Source: Leifsonia williamsii
GTDB lineage: Bacteria; Actinomycetota; Actinomycetes; Actinomycetales; Microbacteriaceae
Length of the DNA: 64,000 bases
Assembly (NCBI RefSeq): GCF_030433685.1
Contig: NZ_JAROCF010000001.1
Coordinates: 1,984,001 to 2,048,000, forward strand
Direction of reading: 5' to 3'
Shown here: in pieces, positions 33,250-43,285 of the stretch
How the letters are laid out: every line of letters begins with the position of its first letter
Position numbering within the stretch: position 1 is the stretch's first letter
The notes under the pieces: model-generated
Told to the model about the DNA's origin: nothing
The model's database searches: none
The model's input: the letters and a program-made list of their open reading frames with translations, nothing else
Program-made: the position numbers and the translations under genes

Positions 33250-33510
33250 ATGAGGCGACCACCAGTTCGAGAAAAGACCAGACGGACCCTTCGTAGCCGA
33301 ACATTGGGTGCAGCATTCACTGCCGTGGCACTCGTCGCAGCGACGCTCGCGTGGGCTGCTCCAAGCTGAGGGCTCACCGGATCAGCCCTCGGTGCCCTCG
33401 CGGGCGATCCGAACTCCTGGGCCTGGTTCGCGGGCGGAGCGACGATCCCTACCCTCTGCGCCATCGGCGTGTACACGAGAGAGCGCAAAGCGCGACCCCG
33501 CCATCACTGA
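33250..33510 (+). pseudogene. small two-helix membrane protein gene with in-frame TGA
   Basis: The ATG at 33250 opens a frame of 39 codons: an Arg-rich start, then a hydrophobic segment (LGAAFTAVALVAATLAWAAP). It stops at TGA 33367-33369. The same frame continues for 46 more codons to a second TGA (33508-33510): a second hydrophobic stretch (ALGALAGDPNSWAWFAGGAT and after) and the basic end RERKARPRHH. Read together it is an 85-residue two-helix membrane protein interrupted by one nonsense codon. It probably represents a recent pseudogene; readthrough is possible. The second stop overlaps rlmC by 7 bp in convergent orientation. Confidence 0.6.
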
Positions 33511-34640
33511 GCGGCGCCCACCCGCTCCAGCAGCACCGCCACCTCCATGTGCCCGGTCTGCGGGAACATGTCGAGCACGCGCCCGGCACGGAGGGTGTAC
33601 GACGGCATCCCGGCGAGGTCTTTCGCGAGGCTCGCCGGGTTGCAGCTGGAGTACACGACGTGCCGGGCGCCGCTGCGTTCGAGCCAGCCGGTGAGGTCGG
33701 CGCCGATGCCGCGGCGGGGCGGGTTGACGATGACGAGCTCGGGGGCTGCGGCGGCGCCGAGGGCGAAGGCCGTGGCGTCCTGGGCGCGGAACGCCACCTG
33801 CGGCAGGCCGGCGGCGGCGGCCGTCGCGCGGGCGCTGCGCACGGCCTCCTTGCTGGTCTCCACACCGACGACGCGGCGGCCGGGGGCGGCGACGTGGAGG
33901 GCGAAGCCGCCGACCCCGCAGTACAGGTCCCACACGCTCGCGGGGGAGACCGCGTCGACCCACTCGGCGACCTGGGCGTAGAGCCGCTCGGCGACCGCCG
34001 TGTTGGTCTGGAAGAAGCTCTGCGGCCGGAGGCGGAGGCTCACGTCGCCGAGCCGCATCACGAGCGACGCGTCGGGGGTGAGCACGATCTCCCGGTCGCC
34101 CTCCACGACAGCCTTGTGGTCGGGCTGGAGGTTGGCCGACACGACGCGCGCGTTCGGCAGTTCGCGCAGCAGCCCGGGCAGCCCGCGGCGGATGCGGGCG
34201 ACGGCCGACTCGTCGCGCAGCACGAACCGGATCATCAGCTCGTCGTCGGGGGAGGCCGTGACGAGCACGTACTTCAGCTCCCCGCGCCGCGCGGGCACGT
34301 CGTAGGGGACGAGCCGCGTCCGCGTCACGAACCGGGCGAGCACCGGCAGCGCCGCCCGCACGCCGGCAGCGCAGATGCCGCACTCGCGCAGGTCGACGCC
34401 GCGCCCGGCCTCGTCGAGGATGCCGATGGTGGGGGCGTCGACCGTGCCGCCGACGACCATCTTGGCCTTGTTGCGGTAGCCGGAGGGGCTGCTCGCGACC
34501 GGCGGGAGCCACTCCGGGTCGCCGAACGGCGCCAGCAGCTCGCGCGCCAGGCGGTCCTTGTCGGCCAGCTGTGTGCCGTACGGCACGTCGAGGAGGGTGC
34601 ACGAGCGGCACCGGCCGGCGTCGTAGTACGAACAGTCCAT
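33504..34640 (-). CDS. rlmC: 23S rRNA (uracil-5-)-methyltransferase, RlmC/RumB type
   Basis: A 378-residue RNA uracil-C5 methyltransferase. The N-terminus MDCSYYDAGRCRSCTLLDVP, with Cys3, 11 and 14 plus a later CGIC, fits the 4Fe-4S cluster of the RlmC/RlmD family without a TRAM domain. SAM-binding WDLYCGVGGFALHVA, IVNPPRRGIG and the catalytic Cys in YSSCNPASLAKDL complete the enzyme. It should make m5U747 (or an equivalent) in 23S rRNA. The start is fixed by the Cys cluster and lies just five bases after the CCA end of tRNA-Arg, with no Shine-Dalgarno. Confidence 0.85.
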   Translation of the reverse strand: MDCSYYDAGRCRSCTLLDVPYGTQLADKDRLARELLAPFGDPEWLPPVASSPSGYRNKAKMVVGGTVDAPTIGILDEAGRGVDLRECGICAAGVRAALPVLARFVTRTRLVPYDVPARRGELKYVLVTASPDDELMIRFVLRDESAVARIRRGLPGLLRELPNARVVSANLQPDHKAVVEGDREIVLTPDASLVMRLGDVSLRLRPQSFFQTNTAVAERLYAQVAEWVDAVSPASVWDLYCGVGGFALHVAAPGRRVVGVETSKEAVRSARATAAAAGLPQVAFRAQDATAFALGAAAAPELVIVNPPRRGIGADLTGWLERSGARHVVYSSCNPASLAKDLAGMPSYTLRAGRVLDMFPQTGHMEVAVLLERVGAAQ

Positions 34641-34645
34641 GAGAA

Positions 34646-34721
34646 TGGTGCCCCCAGTAGGATTTGAACCTACGGCCTTCTGCTCCGGAGGCAGACGCTC
34701 TATCCCCTGAGCTATGGGGGC
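34646..34721 (-). tRNA. tRNA-Arg (anticodon CCG)
   Basis: A 76-base tRNA including an encoded CCA end. The acceptor stem GCCCCCA pairs with TGGGGGC, followed by discriminator A and CCA. The D arm contains AGCTCAGGGGATAGAGC, the anticodon loop is CTCCGGA (anticodon CCG, reading CGG), and the T arm contains GTAGGTTCAAATCCTAC. argS lies about 780 bp away on the other strand, and rlmC starts five bases behind the CCA. Confidence 0.95.
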
Positions 34722-34736
34722 CAGGAGTGCCTCACC

Positions 34737-34742
34737 AGCCTA
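34737..34742 (-). promoter_or_regulatory. -10 box for tRNA-Arg and rlmC
   Basis: On the minus strand TAGGCT lies about 15 bases before the tRNA 5' end. It is the only good -10 match between the lipoprotein gene and the tRNA, and would drive a joint tRNA-rlmC transcript. Confidence 0.5.
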
Positions 34743-34800
34743 GCAGCCTCGCGCGGCGGCTCCGAAACGAGCGACGCGAAGCGGCCCGAAGCCGGCGCGG

Positions 34801-35406
34801 TCAGCCCTGCGGCAGGTTCCCCAGCACGCTCTCCATCAGCTGCGCCGCATCCCCGGGCTCGAAGAACGCGGTCGACTCCGCGACGATCCACCACGCTCCG
34901 CGGAAGATCTGCACCTGCCCCGAGCTGCCCGGCTTGAAGTAGCCCTCGAGCGGCGGTGCGCCGTACGTCGGAACCGGCTGGGCCGCAGTGATGGCGGCGT
35001 TCTTCAGCCCGTCCATCGCGCTCGCCGGCGGCTGCGCGACCGCGATCTGGATGACGTCGCCGCTGGACTGGTTCGACCAGGCGCAGGTCTGGCCCTGCCA
35101 GTCCTTCACCTTCTGCTCCAAGGAGTCCTTCTCCGGCGCATAGCCGGCGTCGACGCCGACGTTGGGGTTGTACGCGTAGAGCTGCTCCGGCGTGAGGATC
35201 TGGTCGCAGGTGAGCGTCACCGGCGTCGGCGGGTCGGTCGGCGTCGGGGTGGGGGTCGGCGTCTCCTCTCCGGCGGCGGGGGAGGAGGTGGCGGGGGCGG
35301 TGGAGCCGGGCGCGGCCTTCGAGGCGCAGCCGGCCAGCAGCAGCGAGCCGCTGATGGCGACCACGGCGACGGCGACACGGGCGGCGGAGCGGGAGGAGAG
35401 GGACAT
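34801..35406 (-). CDS. lipoprotein, unknown function
   Basis: A 201-residue protein. The signal peptide ends with the lipobox LLLAGCASK (Cys about residue 27), followed by a Ser/Thr/Pro linker with [14 protein letters not shown] compact domain of about 140 residues follows, with two cysteines (LTCDQIL, QTCAWSN) that could form a disulfide outside the cell. The ending [20 protein letters not shown] is not recognised. It should be a membrane-anchored exported protein in the cell wall space. It is divergent from argS. Confidence 0.8.
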   Translation of the reverse strand: MSLSSRSAARVAVAVVAISGSLLLAGCASKAAPGSTAPATSSPAAGEETPTPTPTPTDPPTPVTLTCDQILTPEQLYAYNPNVGVDAGYAPEKDSLEQKVKDWQGQTCAWSNQSSGDVIQIAVAQPPASAMDGLKNAAITAAQPVPTYGAPPLEGYFKPGSSGQVQIFRGAWWIVAESTAFFEPGDAAQLMESVLGNLPQG

Positions 35407-35490
35407 GCTGCGTTCGTTCTTCCGGTTCGTGCCGATCGGGCGTCGGGCGTGGCTGGTCGGGCGCGTCGCGACGACCCTATCAAGCGCCGG

Positions 35491-35496
35491 TAGAAT
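35491..35496 (+). promoter_or_regulatory. -10 box of argS
   Basis: TAGAAT ends eight bases before ATG 35505. An in-frame ATG at 35499 is only two bases from the box and could not be transcribed from it, so the box supports 35505 as the start and a leaderless or nearly leaderless mRNA. Confidence 0.55.
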
Positions 35497-35504
35497 CGAT
35501 GCTC

Positions 35505-37217
35505 ATGACTCCCGCTGACCTCTCCGCCGCCCTGCTCGACATCGTCACGACGGTGGTCGACCGGCGACGCGAGGGCCAGGGCGACGCCCAGGGCGAGGGA
35601 GCCGGGGGGACGGCCGTGCTGACCCTCACCGTCGACGACGTGCCGCTGGAGCGTCCGAAGAACCGCGATCACGGCGACTGGTCGTCCAACGTCGCCATGC
35701 GTCTGGCGAAGCGCGTCGGCGCGAACCCGCGCGAGCTCGCGACCGAGATCGCCGACGCCGCCGCCGGCATCGACGGCGTCGCCTCCGCCGAGGTCGCCGG
35801 CCCCGGCTTCATCAACTTCCGGCTCGACGCGGCCGCCGCGGGGCAGCTGGCGAAGACCATCGTGGAGAGCGGGGAGGCGTACGGCCGTGGGCACCTCTAC
35901 GACGGCCTCCTGGTCAACCTCGAGTTCGTCTCCGCGAACCCGACCGGTCCCATCCACCTGGGCGGAGCCCGCTGGGCGGCCGTCGGCGACAGCCTGGCCC
36001 GCATCCTGCAGGCCGAGGGCGCCGACGTGACCCGCGAGTACTACTTCAACGACCACGGCTCGCAGATCGACCGGTTCGCGCGCAGCCTCCTCGCCGCGTA
36101 TCTCGGCGAGCCGACGCCGGAGGACGGCTACGGCGGCGACTACATCGCCGAGATCGCCGCGGCCGTCGACGCGGAGTACGACGGCGACCTCTCGACGCTG
36201 CCGCGCGAGCAGCAGCAGGAGGTCTTCCGCTCGCTCGGCACGCAGCGCATGTTCGCGGAGATCAAGGACCGCCTGCACTCCTTCGGCGTCGACTTCGACG
36301 TGTACTTCCACGAGGACTCGCTGCACGCCTCCGGCGCCGTGGAGCGGGCGATCGAGCGGCTGCGCGAGCAGGGCCACGTCTTCGAGGAGGACGGCGCGAT
36401 CTGGCTGCGCACGACCGACTTCGGCGACGACCGCGACCGCGTCATCATCCGCTCCAACGGCGAGCCCGCCTACATCTCCGGCGACATCGGCTACTACCTC
36501 GACAAGCGCGAGCGCGGCTTCGAGCAGAACATCATCATGCTGGGCGCCGACCACCACGGCTACGTGGGCCGGCTGATGGCGATGGTGGAGGCGTTCGGTG
36601 ACGTGCCGAACGTCAACCTCCAGATCCTCATCGGCCAGCTGGTCAACCTCGTCAAGGACGGCGAGCCGGTCAAGATGTCCAAGCGTGCCGGCACGATCGT
36701 CACCCTCGACGACCTGGTCGACGCGGTCGGCGTGGACGCGGCCCGCTACGCGCTCGTGCGCTCGTCGACCGACTCGCAGCTCGACATCGACCTCGACCTG
36801 CTCGCCAAGCGCAGCAATGAGAACCCGGTCTTCTACGTGCAGTACGCGCACGCCCGCACCCGCTCGGTCGCCGCGAACGCGACCGCGGCCGGCGTCGACC
36901 TGAGCTCCTTCGCGCCGGAGCTGCTGACGCACGAGACCGAGGCCGCGCTGCTGGGCGGCCTGCAGGAGTTCCCGCGCATCGTCGCGCAGGCCGCCGAGCT
37001 GCGCGAGCCGCACCGCGTGGCCCGCTACGTGGAGGAGCTGGCCGGGCTGTACCACGCCTGGTACGGCGTCCGCGACGGCTCGACCCGCATCCTGCCGCAC
37101 GGCGAGGAGCCGGTCACCGACCTCCACCGCACCCGCCTCTGGCTGAACGAGGCGACCAGCCAGGTCATCCGCAACGGCCTGGGCCTCGTCGGCGTGTCGG
37201 CCCCGGAGCGGATGTAG
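35505..37217 (+). CDS. argS: arginyl-tRNA synthetase
   Basis: A 570-residue class I synthetase. The HIGH-type motif is [13 protein letters not shown] and the KMSKS-type motif is [10 protein letters not shown]. The ArgRS-specific C-terminal anticodon domain ends in [12 protein letters not shown], and [11 protein letters not shown] is typical of the family. It attaches arginine to tRNA-Arg. The DUF2993 gene starts eight bases after its stop, so they share a transcript. Confidence 0.93.
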   Translation: MTPADLSAALLDIVTTVVDRRREGQGDAQGEGAGGTAVLTLTVDDVPLERPKNRDHGDWSSNVAMRLAKRVGANPRELATEIADAAAGIDGVASAEVAGPGFINFRLDAAAAGQLAKTIVESGEAYGRGHLYDGLLVNLEFVSANPTGPIHLGGARWAAVGDSLARILQAEGADVTREYYFNDHGSQIDRFARSLLAAYLGEPTPEDGYGGDYIAEIAAAVDAEYDGDLSTLPREQQQEVFRSLGTQRMFAEIKDRLHSFGVDFDVYFHEDSLHASGAVERAIERLREQGHVFEEDGAIWLRTTDFGDDRDRVIIRSNGEPAYISGDIGYYLDKRERGFEQNIIMLGADHHGYVGRLMAMVEAFGDVPNVNLQILIGQLVNLVKDGEPVKMSKRAGTIVTLDDLVDAVGVDAARYALVRSSTDSQLDIDLDLLAKRSNENPVFYVQYAHARTRSVAANATAAGVDLSSFAPELLTHETEAALLGGLQEFPRIVAQAAELREPHRVARYVEELAGLYHAWYGVRDGSTRILPHGEEPVTDLHRTRLWLNEATSQVIRNGLGLVGVSAPERM

Positions 37218-37225
37218 GAGGCACG

Positions 37226-38005
37226 ATGACCGCGACCGAGGAGACCACCGCCGCACAGCCCCGGCCGCGCCGCCGGCTGCGCCGCGTCCTGCTCTGGACC
37301 CTGATCCCCCTGGCGGTGATCGTCGTGCTGCTGATCGTCGCCGACGTCGCCGTGCGCGCTTACGCCGAGCAGCGGGCCGCGTCGGAGATCGAGAAGAACC
37401 TCCCCGCGGACGTGAAGGGCGACGTTGCGGTCCACATCGGCGGCGTCTCGGTCATCCAGCAGTACCTGACCGGATCGTTCGACCGGGTGGAGCTGGACGC
37501 GCCGCACCTCACCGCGAAGGGCGCCCCGGTCAGCGCGAACGTGGTCGCCTCCGGCGTCCCCGCCGACTTCAGCAAGCCCGTGTCGAGTGCGACCGGCACA
37601 TTCGTCATCTCGCAGGACTCGCTCAACAAGCTGGTCGAGATCCCGGGAGCGACCGGCGACATCACCCTCGGCGACGGCACGGTCGGCTACGACGGCTCGA
37701 TCGACCTCCTCGGCCTCCCGGTCGGCTACACGGTGACCGCGAAGCCGGAGGCCGCCGGCGACCAGGTGCTGCTGCAGCCGGTCGACGCCTCCCTCACGAC
37801 GGGGAAGGACAACGTCGACCTCACGCGGCTCGTGAAGGCGATCACCGACCGCGGACCGTTCCCCGTGTGCGCGGCGCAGTACCTCCCCGACGGCGTGCAG
37901 GTCAGCGACATCGCCGTGACGAAGGGGCAGGCGACCGTGACCTTCACCGCGAAGGACTTCACGCTCGACGAGCAGTTCCTCAACAGCAAGGGCAGCTGCT
38001 CCTGA
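37226..38005 (+). CDS. DUF2993 (LmeA-like) membrane-anchored protein
   Basis: A 259-residue protein. A basic start is followed by one membrane helix (about residues 23-48, VLLWTLIPLAVIVVLLIVAD) and an exported DUF2993 domain (HIGGVSVIQQYLTGSFDRVE, LDAPHLTAKGAPVSANVVAS). In mycobacteria the family member LmeA acts in lipomannan elongation in the cell envelope. The role here is inferred to be in envelope lipid or glycan binding. Two cysteines near the end may pair. It directly follows argS. Confidence 0.75.
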   Translation: MTATEETTAAQPRPRRRLRRVLLWTLIPLAVIVVLLIVADVAVRAYAEQRAASEIEKNLPADVKGDVAVHIGGVSVIQQYLTGSFDRVELDAPHLTAKGAPVSANVVASGVPADFSKPVSSATGTFVISQDSLNKLVEIPGATGDITLGDGTVGYDGSIDLLGLPVGYTVTAKPEAAGDQVLLQPVDASLTTGKDNVDLTRLVKAITDRGPFPVCAAQYLPDGVQVSDIAVTKGQATVTFTAKDFTLDEQFLNSKGSCS

Positions 38006-38049
38006 GCCCCGCCGGCGTAACACGTCGTCAAGCGCTTAGCGCGCCTCGC

Positions 38050-38055
38050 TAGACT
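38050..38055 (+). promoter_or_regulatory. -10 box upstream of lysA
   Basis: TAGACT lies in the 136-bp gap after the DUF2993 gene. It would give a leader of about 80 bases before the lysA ATG. No convincing -35 is seen, nor a leader peptide rich in Thr, Ile or Lys codons. Confidence 0.4.
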
Positions 38056-38141
38056 TCTGCTACTTCTCCATCGGCTTCAGGGGCCAATCCGGGTCCGCTC
38101 GCCTGAGAGACCCTTACTCGTTCCCACCCGTGAGGTTCCCC

Positions 38142-39602
38142 ATGGCTCCGAATCCGCTCGCACCCGCCTGGCTGCACGTCCCGGACGACGCCAACGCGCT
38201 CGCCACCGCCGTCTGGCCCCGGACCGCCGCACGCACCGACGGCGAACTGACCGTCGGCGGCGTCGGCGCGACCGAGCTGGCCCGGCGGTTCGGCACCCCG
38301 CTCTACGTCATCGACGAGCAGGAGGCGCGCGAGCGTGCAGCCGAGGTGCGCGACGCGTTCCGCACCGCCTTCGCGGAGGTCGGCGGGGCCGCGAAGATCT
38401 ACTACGCGGGCAAGGCGTTCCTCTCGGTGGAGGTGGCCCGCTGGATGGCGGAGGCCGACCTCCACGTCGACGTCTGCTCCGGCGGCGAGCTGGCCGTCGC
38501 CCTCGCGGCCGGCGTCCCGGCCGAGCGTCTGGGCTTCCACGGCAACAACAAGTCGCTCGCCGAGATCGACCGCGCGGTCGCCGTGGGCGTCGGCGCCATC
38601 ATCATCGACAGCCTGCAGGAGATCGACCGCGTCGCGGAGGCCGCGGAGCGCCACGGCCGCGTCCAGAGCGTCCGCCTCCGGGTCAACTCGGGCGTGCACG
38701 CGCACACCCACGCCTTCCTCGCGACCGCCCACGAGGACCAGAAGTTCGGCATCACGCTGGAGGATGCGGCCGACGCCGTCGCCCGCATCCGCTCGCACAG
38801 CGGGCTCCTCTTCATGGGCCTGCACTGCCACATCGGCTCGCAGATCTTCGGCGCGGACGGCTTCGCCGAGTCGGCCGCGCGCCTGCTCACGCTGCACCGC
38901 GAACTGCTCGCAGGGGGAGACGTGCCAGAGCTCAACCTCGGCGGCGGCTTCGGCATCGCGTACACGGCGGCCGACGACCCCGCGCCGATCGGCGAGCTCG
39001 CGCGCCGCATCGCTGAGACGGTCGCGGCCGGCTGCGAGGAGCTCGACATCCCGCTCCCGGTGGTGGCGTTCGAGCCGGGCCGGTCGATCATCGGCACGGC
39101 GGGCATCACGCTCTACACGGTCGGGACGACGAAGGATGTCAGCGTGGCCGCTGCGTCGACCGAGTCCGGCGACGACGGCGCGTCCGCGGTCCGCCGCTAC
39201 GTCAGCGTCGACGGCGGCATGAGCGACAACGCCCGCACCGCCCTCTACGAGGCCGAGTACTCCGCCAGGATCGCGAGCCGCACCTCCACCGCCGCCCCCG
39301 AGCTGGTCCGCGTCGCGGGCAAGCACTGCGAGAGCGGCGACATCGTCGTCGACGCCGAGTACCTGCCCGGCGACGTCGCACCGGGCGACCTCCTCGCCGT
39401 CCCCGCGACCGGCGCCTACTGCTTCTCGCTGGCGAGCAACTACAACTACCTGACCCGCCCGCCCGTCGTCGCCGTGCGCGACGGCCGGGTCCGCGTGATC
39501 GTGCGCGGGGAGACGGAGGAGGACCTCCTCTCCCGCGACGTCGGCTACACCCCCTCCGCACCCACCCCGACCACCACGACCAGGAGCGACGACCAGCGAT
39601 GA
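38142..39602 (+). CDS. lysA: diaminopimelate decarboxylase
   Basis: A 486-residue fold-III PLP enzyme. Lys91 in IYYAGKAFLS is the PLP lysine, and DVCSGGELAVAL, GFHGNNKS, HCHIGSQIF, LNLGGGFGIAY, EPGRSIIGTAG and CESGD (active-site Cys at the dimer interface) are in order. It makes lysine from meso-diaminopimelate. The ATG at 38142 is preferred; an in-frame GTG lies four codons upstream. Its stop overlaps the hom start (ATGA), so it is the first gene of the lysA-hom-thrC-thrB operon. Confidence 0.93.
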   Translation: MAPNPLAPAWLHVPDDANALATAVWPRTAARTDGELTVGGVGATELARRFGTPLYVIDEQEARERAAEVRDAFRTAFAEVGGAAKIYYAGKAFLSVEVARWMAEADLHVDVCSGGELAVALAAGVPAERLGFHGNNKSLAEIDRAVAVGVGAIIIDSLQEIDRVAEAAERHGRVQSVRLRVNSGVHAHTHAFLATAHEDQKFGITLEDAADAVARIRSHSGLLFMGLHCHIGSQIFGADGFAESAARLLTLHRELLAGGDVPELNLGGGFGIAYTAADDPAPIGELARRIAETVAAGCEELDIPLPVVAFEPGRSIIGTAGITLYTVGTTKDVSVAAASTESGDDGASAVRRYVSVDGGMSDNARTALYEAEYSARIASRTSTAAPELVRVAGKHCESGDIVVDAEYLPGDVAPGDLLAVPATGAYCFSLASNYNYLTRPPVVAVRDGRVRVIVRGETEEDLLSRDVGYTPSAPTPTTTTRSDDQR

Positions 39603-40971
39603 TCGAGTACCGCAACCTCCGCGTCGCGCTGCTGGGGGCCGGCTCCGTCGGCTCCCAGGTGGCCCGCCTGCTGCTGGAGCAGGGCGACGAGTTCGCCTCC
39701 CGCATCGGCGCCAGGCTCGACCTCGTCGGCATCGCCGTGCGCGACGTCGACGCCCCGCGCGACGCCGACCTCCCGCGCGAGCTGTTCACGACAGACGCGA
39801 CCTCCCTGATCCTCGGCGCCGACATCGTCGTGGAGCTGATGGGAGGCATCGAGCCGGCGCGCGGCTACGTGCTGGAGGCACTCACCTCCGGCGCCGACGT
39901 CATCACCGCCAACAAGGCGCTCCTCGCCACCCACGGCCCCGAGCTGTTCGAGACCGCGGAGCAGGTCGGCGCCCAGCTCTACTACGAGGCCGCCGTCGCC
40001 GGCGCGATCCCGATCATCCGGCCGCTGCGCGACAGCCTCGCCGGCGACCGCGTCGACCGCATCCTCGGCATCGTCAACGGCACGACGAACTTCATCCTCG
40101 ACCGGATGGACGTCAACGGCGAGACGCTCGCCGACGCGCTCGCCACGGCGACCGCCCGCGGCTACGCCGAGGCCGACCCGACCGCCGACATCGGCGGCTA
40201 CGACGCCGCGCAGAAGGCGGCGATCCTCGCGAGCCTCGCCTTCCACACGACCGTCCCGCTCGACCGCGTCTACCGCGAGGGCATCACGGGGATCACCAAG
40301 GAGCAGGTCGACGCCGCGCGCGAGGCGGGCGCCGTCATCAAGCTGCTCGCGATCTGCGAGCGCCTCACCGACCCCGAGACCGGGGAGGAGGGCGTCTCCG
40401 CCCGCGTCTACCCGGCGCTGATCGGCCGCGACCACCCGCTCGCCGCCGTGCACGGCGCGCACAACGCGGTGTTCGTGCAGGCGGCCGCCGCGGGTGACCT
40501 CATGTTCTACGGCGCGGGCGCCGGCGGCGTCGAGACCGCCTCCGCGGTGCTCGGAGACGTCGTCTCCGCCGCCCGCCGGCACGTCGTCGGCGGACCGGGC
40601 GTCGCCGAGTCGACCCACGCCGGCCTCCCCGTGCTCGACGTCGGCCGCGTCGTCACCCGCTACCAGATCACCGCCCAGGTGGAGGACCAGCCCGGCGTGC
40701 TGGCTGCTGTCGCCCGCATCCTCAGCGACGGCGGCGTCAGCGTCGAGACCATGCAGCAGAAGGTGCCGAGCACGACCGGCGCCGTCCTGATCGCCGGGCG
40801 CTCCGCGTCGCAGGGCGTCGCATCGATTCACGGCGCGGCGGCCCCCACCGCTACCCTGGTGATCGGCACCCACGCCGCCGAGGAGGCCGCCCTCGCGGCC
40901 ACCGTGGAGGCGCTCGCCGCGAGCGACGTCGTGACCGCCATCTCTTCCGTTCTCCGAGTCGAAGGATCGTA

Positions 40972-40972
<1 letters not shown>
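39599..40972 (+). CDS. hom: homoserine dehydrogenase
   Basis: A 457-residue enzyme. It has the NAD(P)-binding [53 protein letters not shown] (catalytic/substrate loop) and [19 protein letters not shown]-terminal ACT domain (about residues 360-440, [19 protein letters not shown]) is the expected site of threonine feedback control. It reduces aspartate semialdehyde to homoserine. Overlaps lysA by 4 bp and thrC by 1 bp. Confidence 0.94.
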
Positions 40973-42080
<1,108 letters not shown>

Positions 42081-42084
<4 letters not shown>

Positions 42085-43049
42085 CGAGGGCCGGCGAGCT
42101 GCTCGGCCGCTCGGTCACCGTCAAGGTCCCCGCCACCAGTGCCAACCTCGGCCCGGGCTTCGATACCCTCGGCCTGGCGCTCGCGCTCTACGACGAGCTG
42201 ACCGTCACGGTCCGGGAGCAGCCCGGCGCGACCGTCGAGGTCGTCGGCGTCGGCGCGGGGGAGGTGCCGACCGACGAGTCGAACCTCGTCGTCCGCGCCA
42301 TCGCGCACACGTTCGAGTCGGTGGGCGTACCGCTTCCCGGCCTCGACCTGGTCGCGCGCAACAACATCCCGCACGGTCGCGGCATGGGCTCGTCCGGCGC
42401 CGCGATCGTCTCGGGCATCATGGCGGCCAAGGGGCTGCTGGAGGGCGTGGTCGACATCGACGCGCAGGGCCTCCTCGCCCTCGCCAACGACATGGAGGGG
42501 CACCCCGACAACGTCGCGCCCGCCCTGTTCGGCGGGCTCACGATCGCCTGGGTCACCCCGGACGGACCGCGCTTCAAGAAGCTCATGGTCCACCGCGGTG
42601 TCTCGCCGCTCGTGCTCGTGCCGGAGCACGTCATGTCGACCGCGCTCGCGCGCAGCCTCCAGCCGCAGTCGGTGCCCCACGAGGATGCCGTCTTCAACGT
42701 CTCGCGCTCCGCACTGCTCGTCGCGGCCCTCATCCAGAGCCCGGAGCTGCTGCACGCGGCCACGGAGGACAAGCTCCACCAGAGCTATCGCGCCTCCGCC
42801 ATGCCGGAGACCGACCGGCTGATCACGCTGCTGCGCGAGCAGGGGTTCGCTGCCGTGGTGTCGGGCGCGGGGCCGTCCATCCTGGTGCTCGGCAGCGACC
42901 CGGGGCAGCGCCTCGCCGCCGCCGAACTGGTCGCGCGGAACGCTCAGACGGCGTGGCAGCCCCTCCACCTCGCGGTGGACTTCAAGGGTGCGACGGTCGT
43001 TCCGGCGGCCGTCGTCGCCGCGGACACGCCCGCCGGGGAGCGTCCGTAG
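42081..43049 (+). CDS. thrB: homoserine kinase
   Basis: A 322-residue GHMP kinase starting at GTG 42081, which overlaps the thrC stop. Motifs are [19 protein letters not shown], the GHMP ATP loop [17 protein letters not shown] and [13 protein letters not shown]. It phosphorylates homoserine for ThrC and is the last gene of the operon. The rho promoter begins within 20 bp of its stop, with no clear terminator between them. Confidence 0.92.
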
Positions 43050-43063
43050 CGTCAGGTGCCAGG

Positions 43064-43072
43064 TGGTAGACT
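43064..43072 (+). promoter_or_regulatory. extended -10 promoter of rho
   Basis: TGGTAGACT is an extended -10 (TGn) with TAGACT at 43067-43072. No good -35 is visible. It gives a leader of about 200 bases before the rho GTG, long for this compact genome. Confidence 0.5.
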
Positions 43073-43222
43073 GTGCGTGCATCCGTGAAGAAACCGCGTT
43101 ACGAGCGGAATCCCGCTTCCGGGTGATCTCTTAGCAATCATGCCGTCATTCCTGCCTGCGCTACCGGATGTCCGGAGCGCGACGCCGCGCGGATCAGAAC
43201 GCCGGGCGTAAAGGCAGCTCTC

Positions 43223-43285
43223 ATGACGAGTGCTCCACAGCGACGCGCAGATCGCGCGCCGGGGGAAAGGAATCCTCTTCAGTGA
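43223..43285 (+). CDS. 20-residue leader ORF coupled to rho
   Basis: ATG 43223 opens a 20-codon frame whose TGA (43283-43285) overlaps the rho GTG (GTGA). AAAGGCAG stands before the ATG. The encoded peptide is basic and Arg/Pro-rich and resembles nothing I know. The rho ribosome binding site (GGGGGAAAGG) is inside this ORF, so ribosomes translating it would control access to rho. E. coli also has a rho leader peptide gene (rhoL), but similarity is only positional. Whether it is translated is not shown. Confidence 0.4.
   Translation: MTSAPQRRADRAPGERNPLQ

Noticed and set aside
33367..33369. In-frame TGA as a selenocysteine codon
   Set aside because: No SECIS-like hairpin is seen directly behind it, the residue lies between two hydrophobic helices with no redox motif, and no selenium genes are in the window.
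38085..38125. CTGAGAG-ACCC motif before lysA resembling part of a TPP riboswitch
   Set aside because: The second conserved half and the pairing stems are missing, and lysine biosynthesis is not a thiamine target.
43168..43281. In-frame upstream extension of rho from 43168
   Set aside because: The extension has no resemblance to Rho, and the GTG at 43282 has a good ribosome site and the normal Rho N-terminus.
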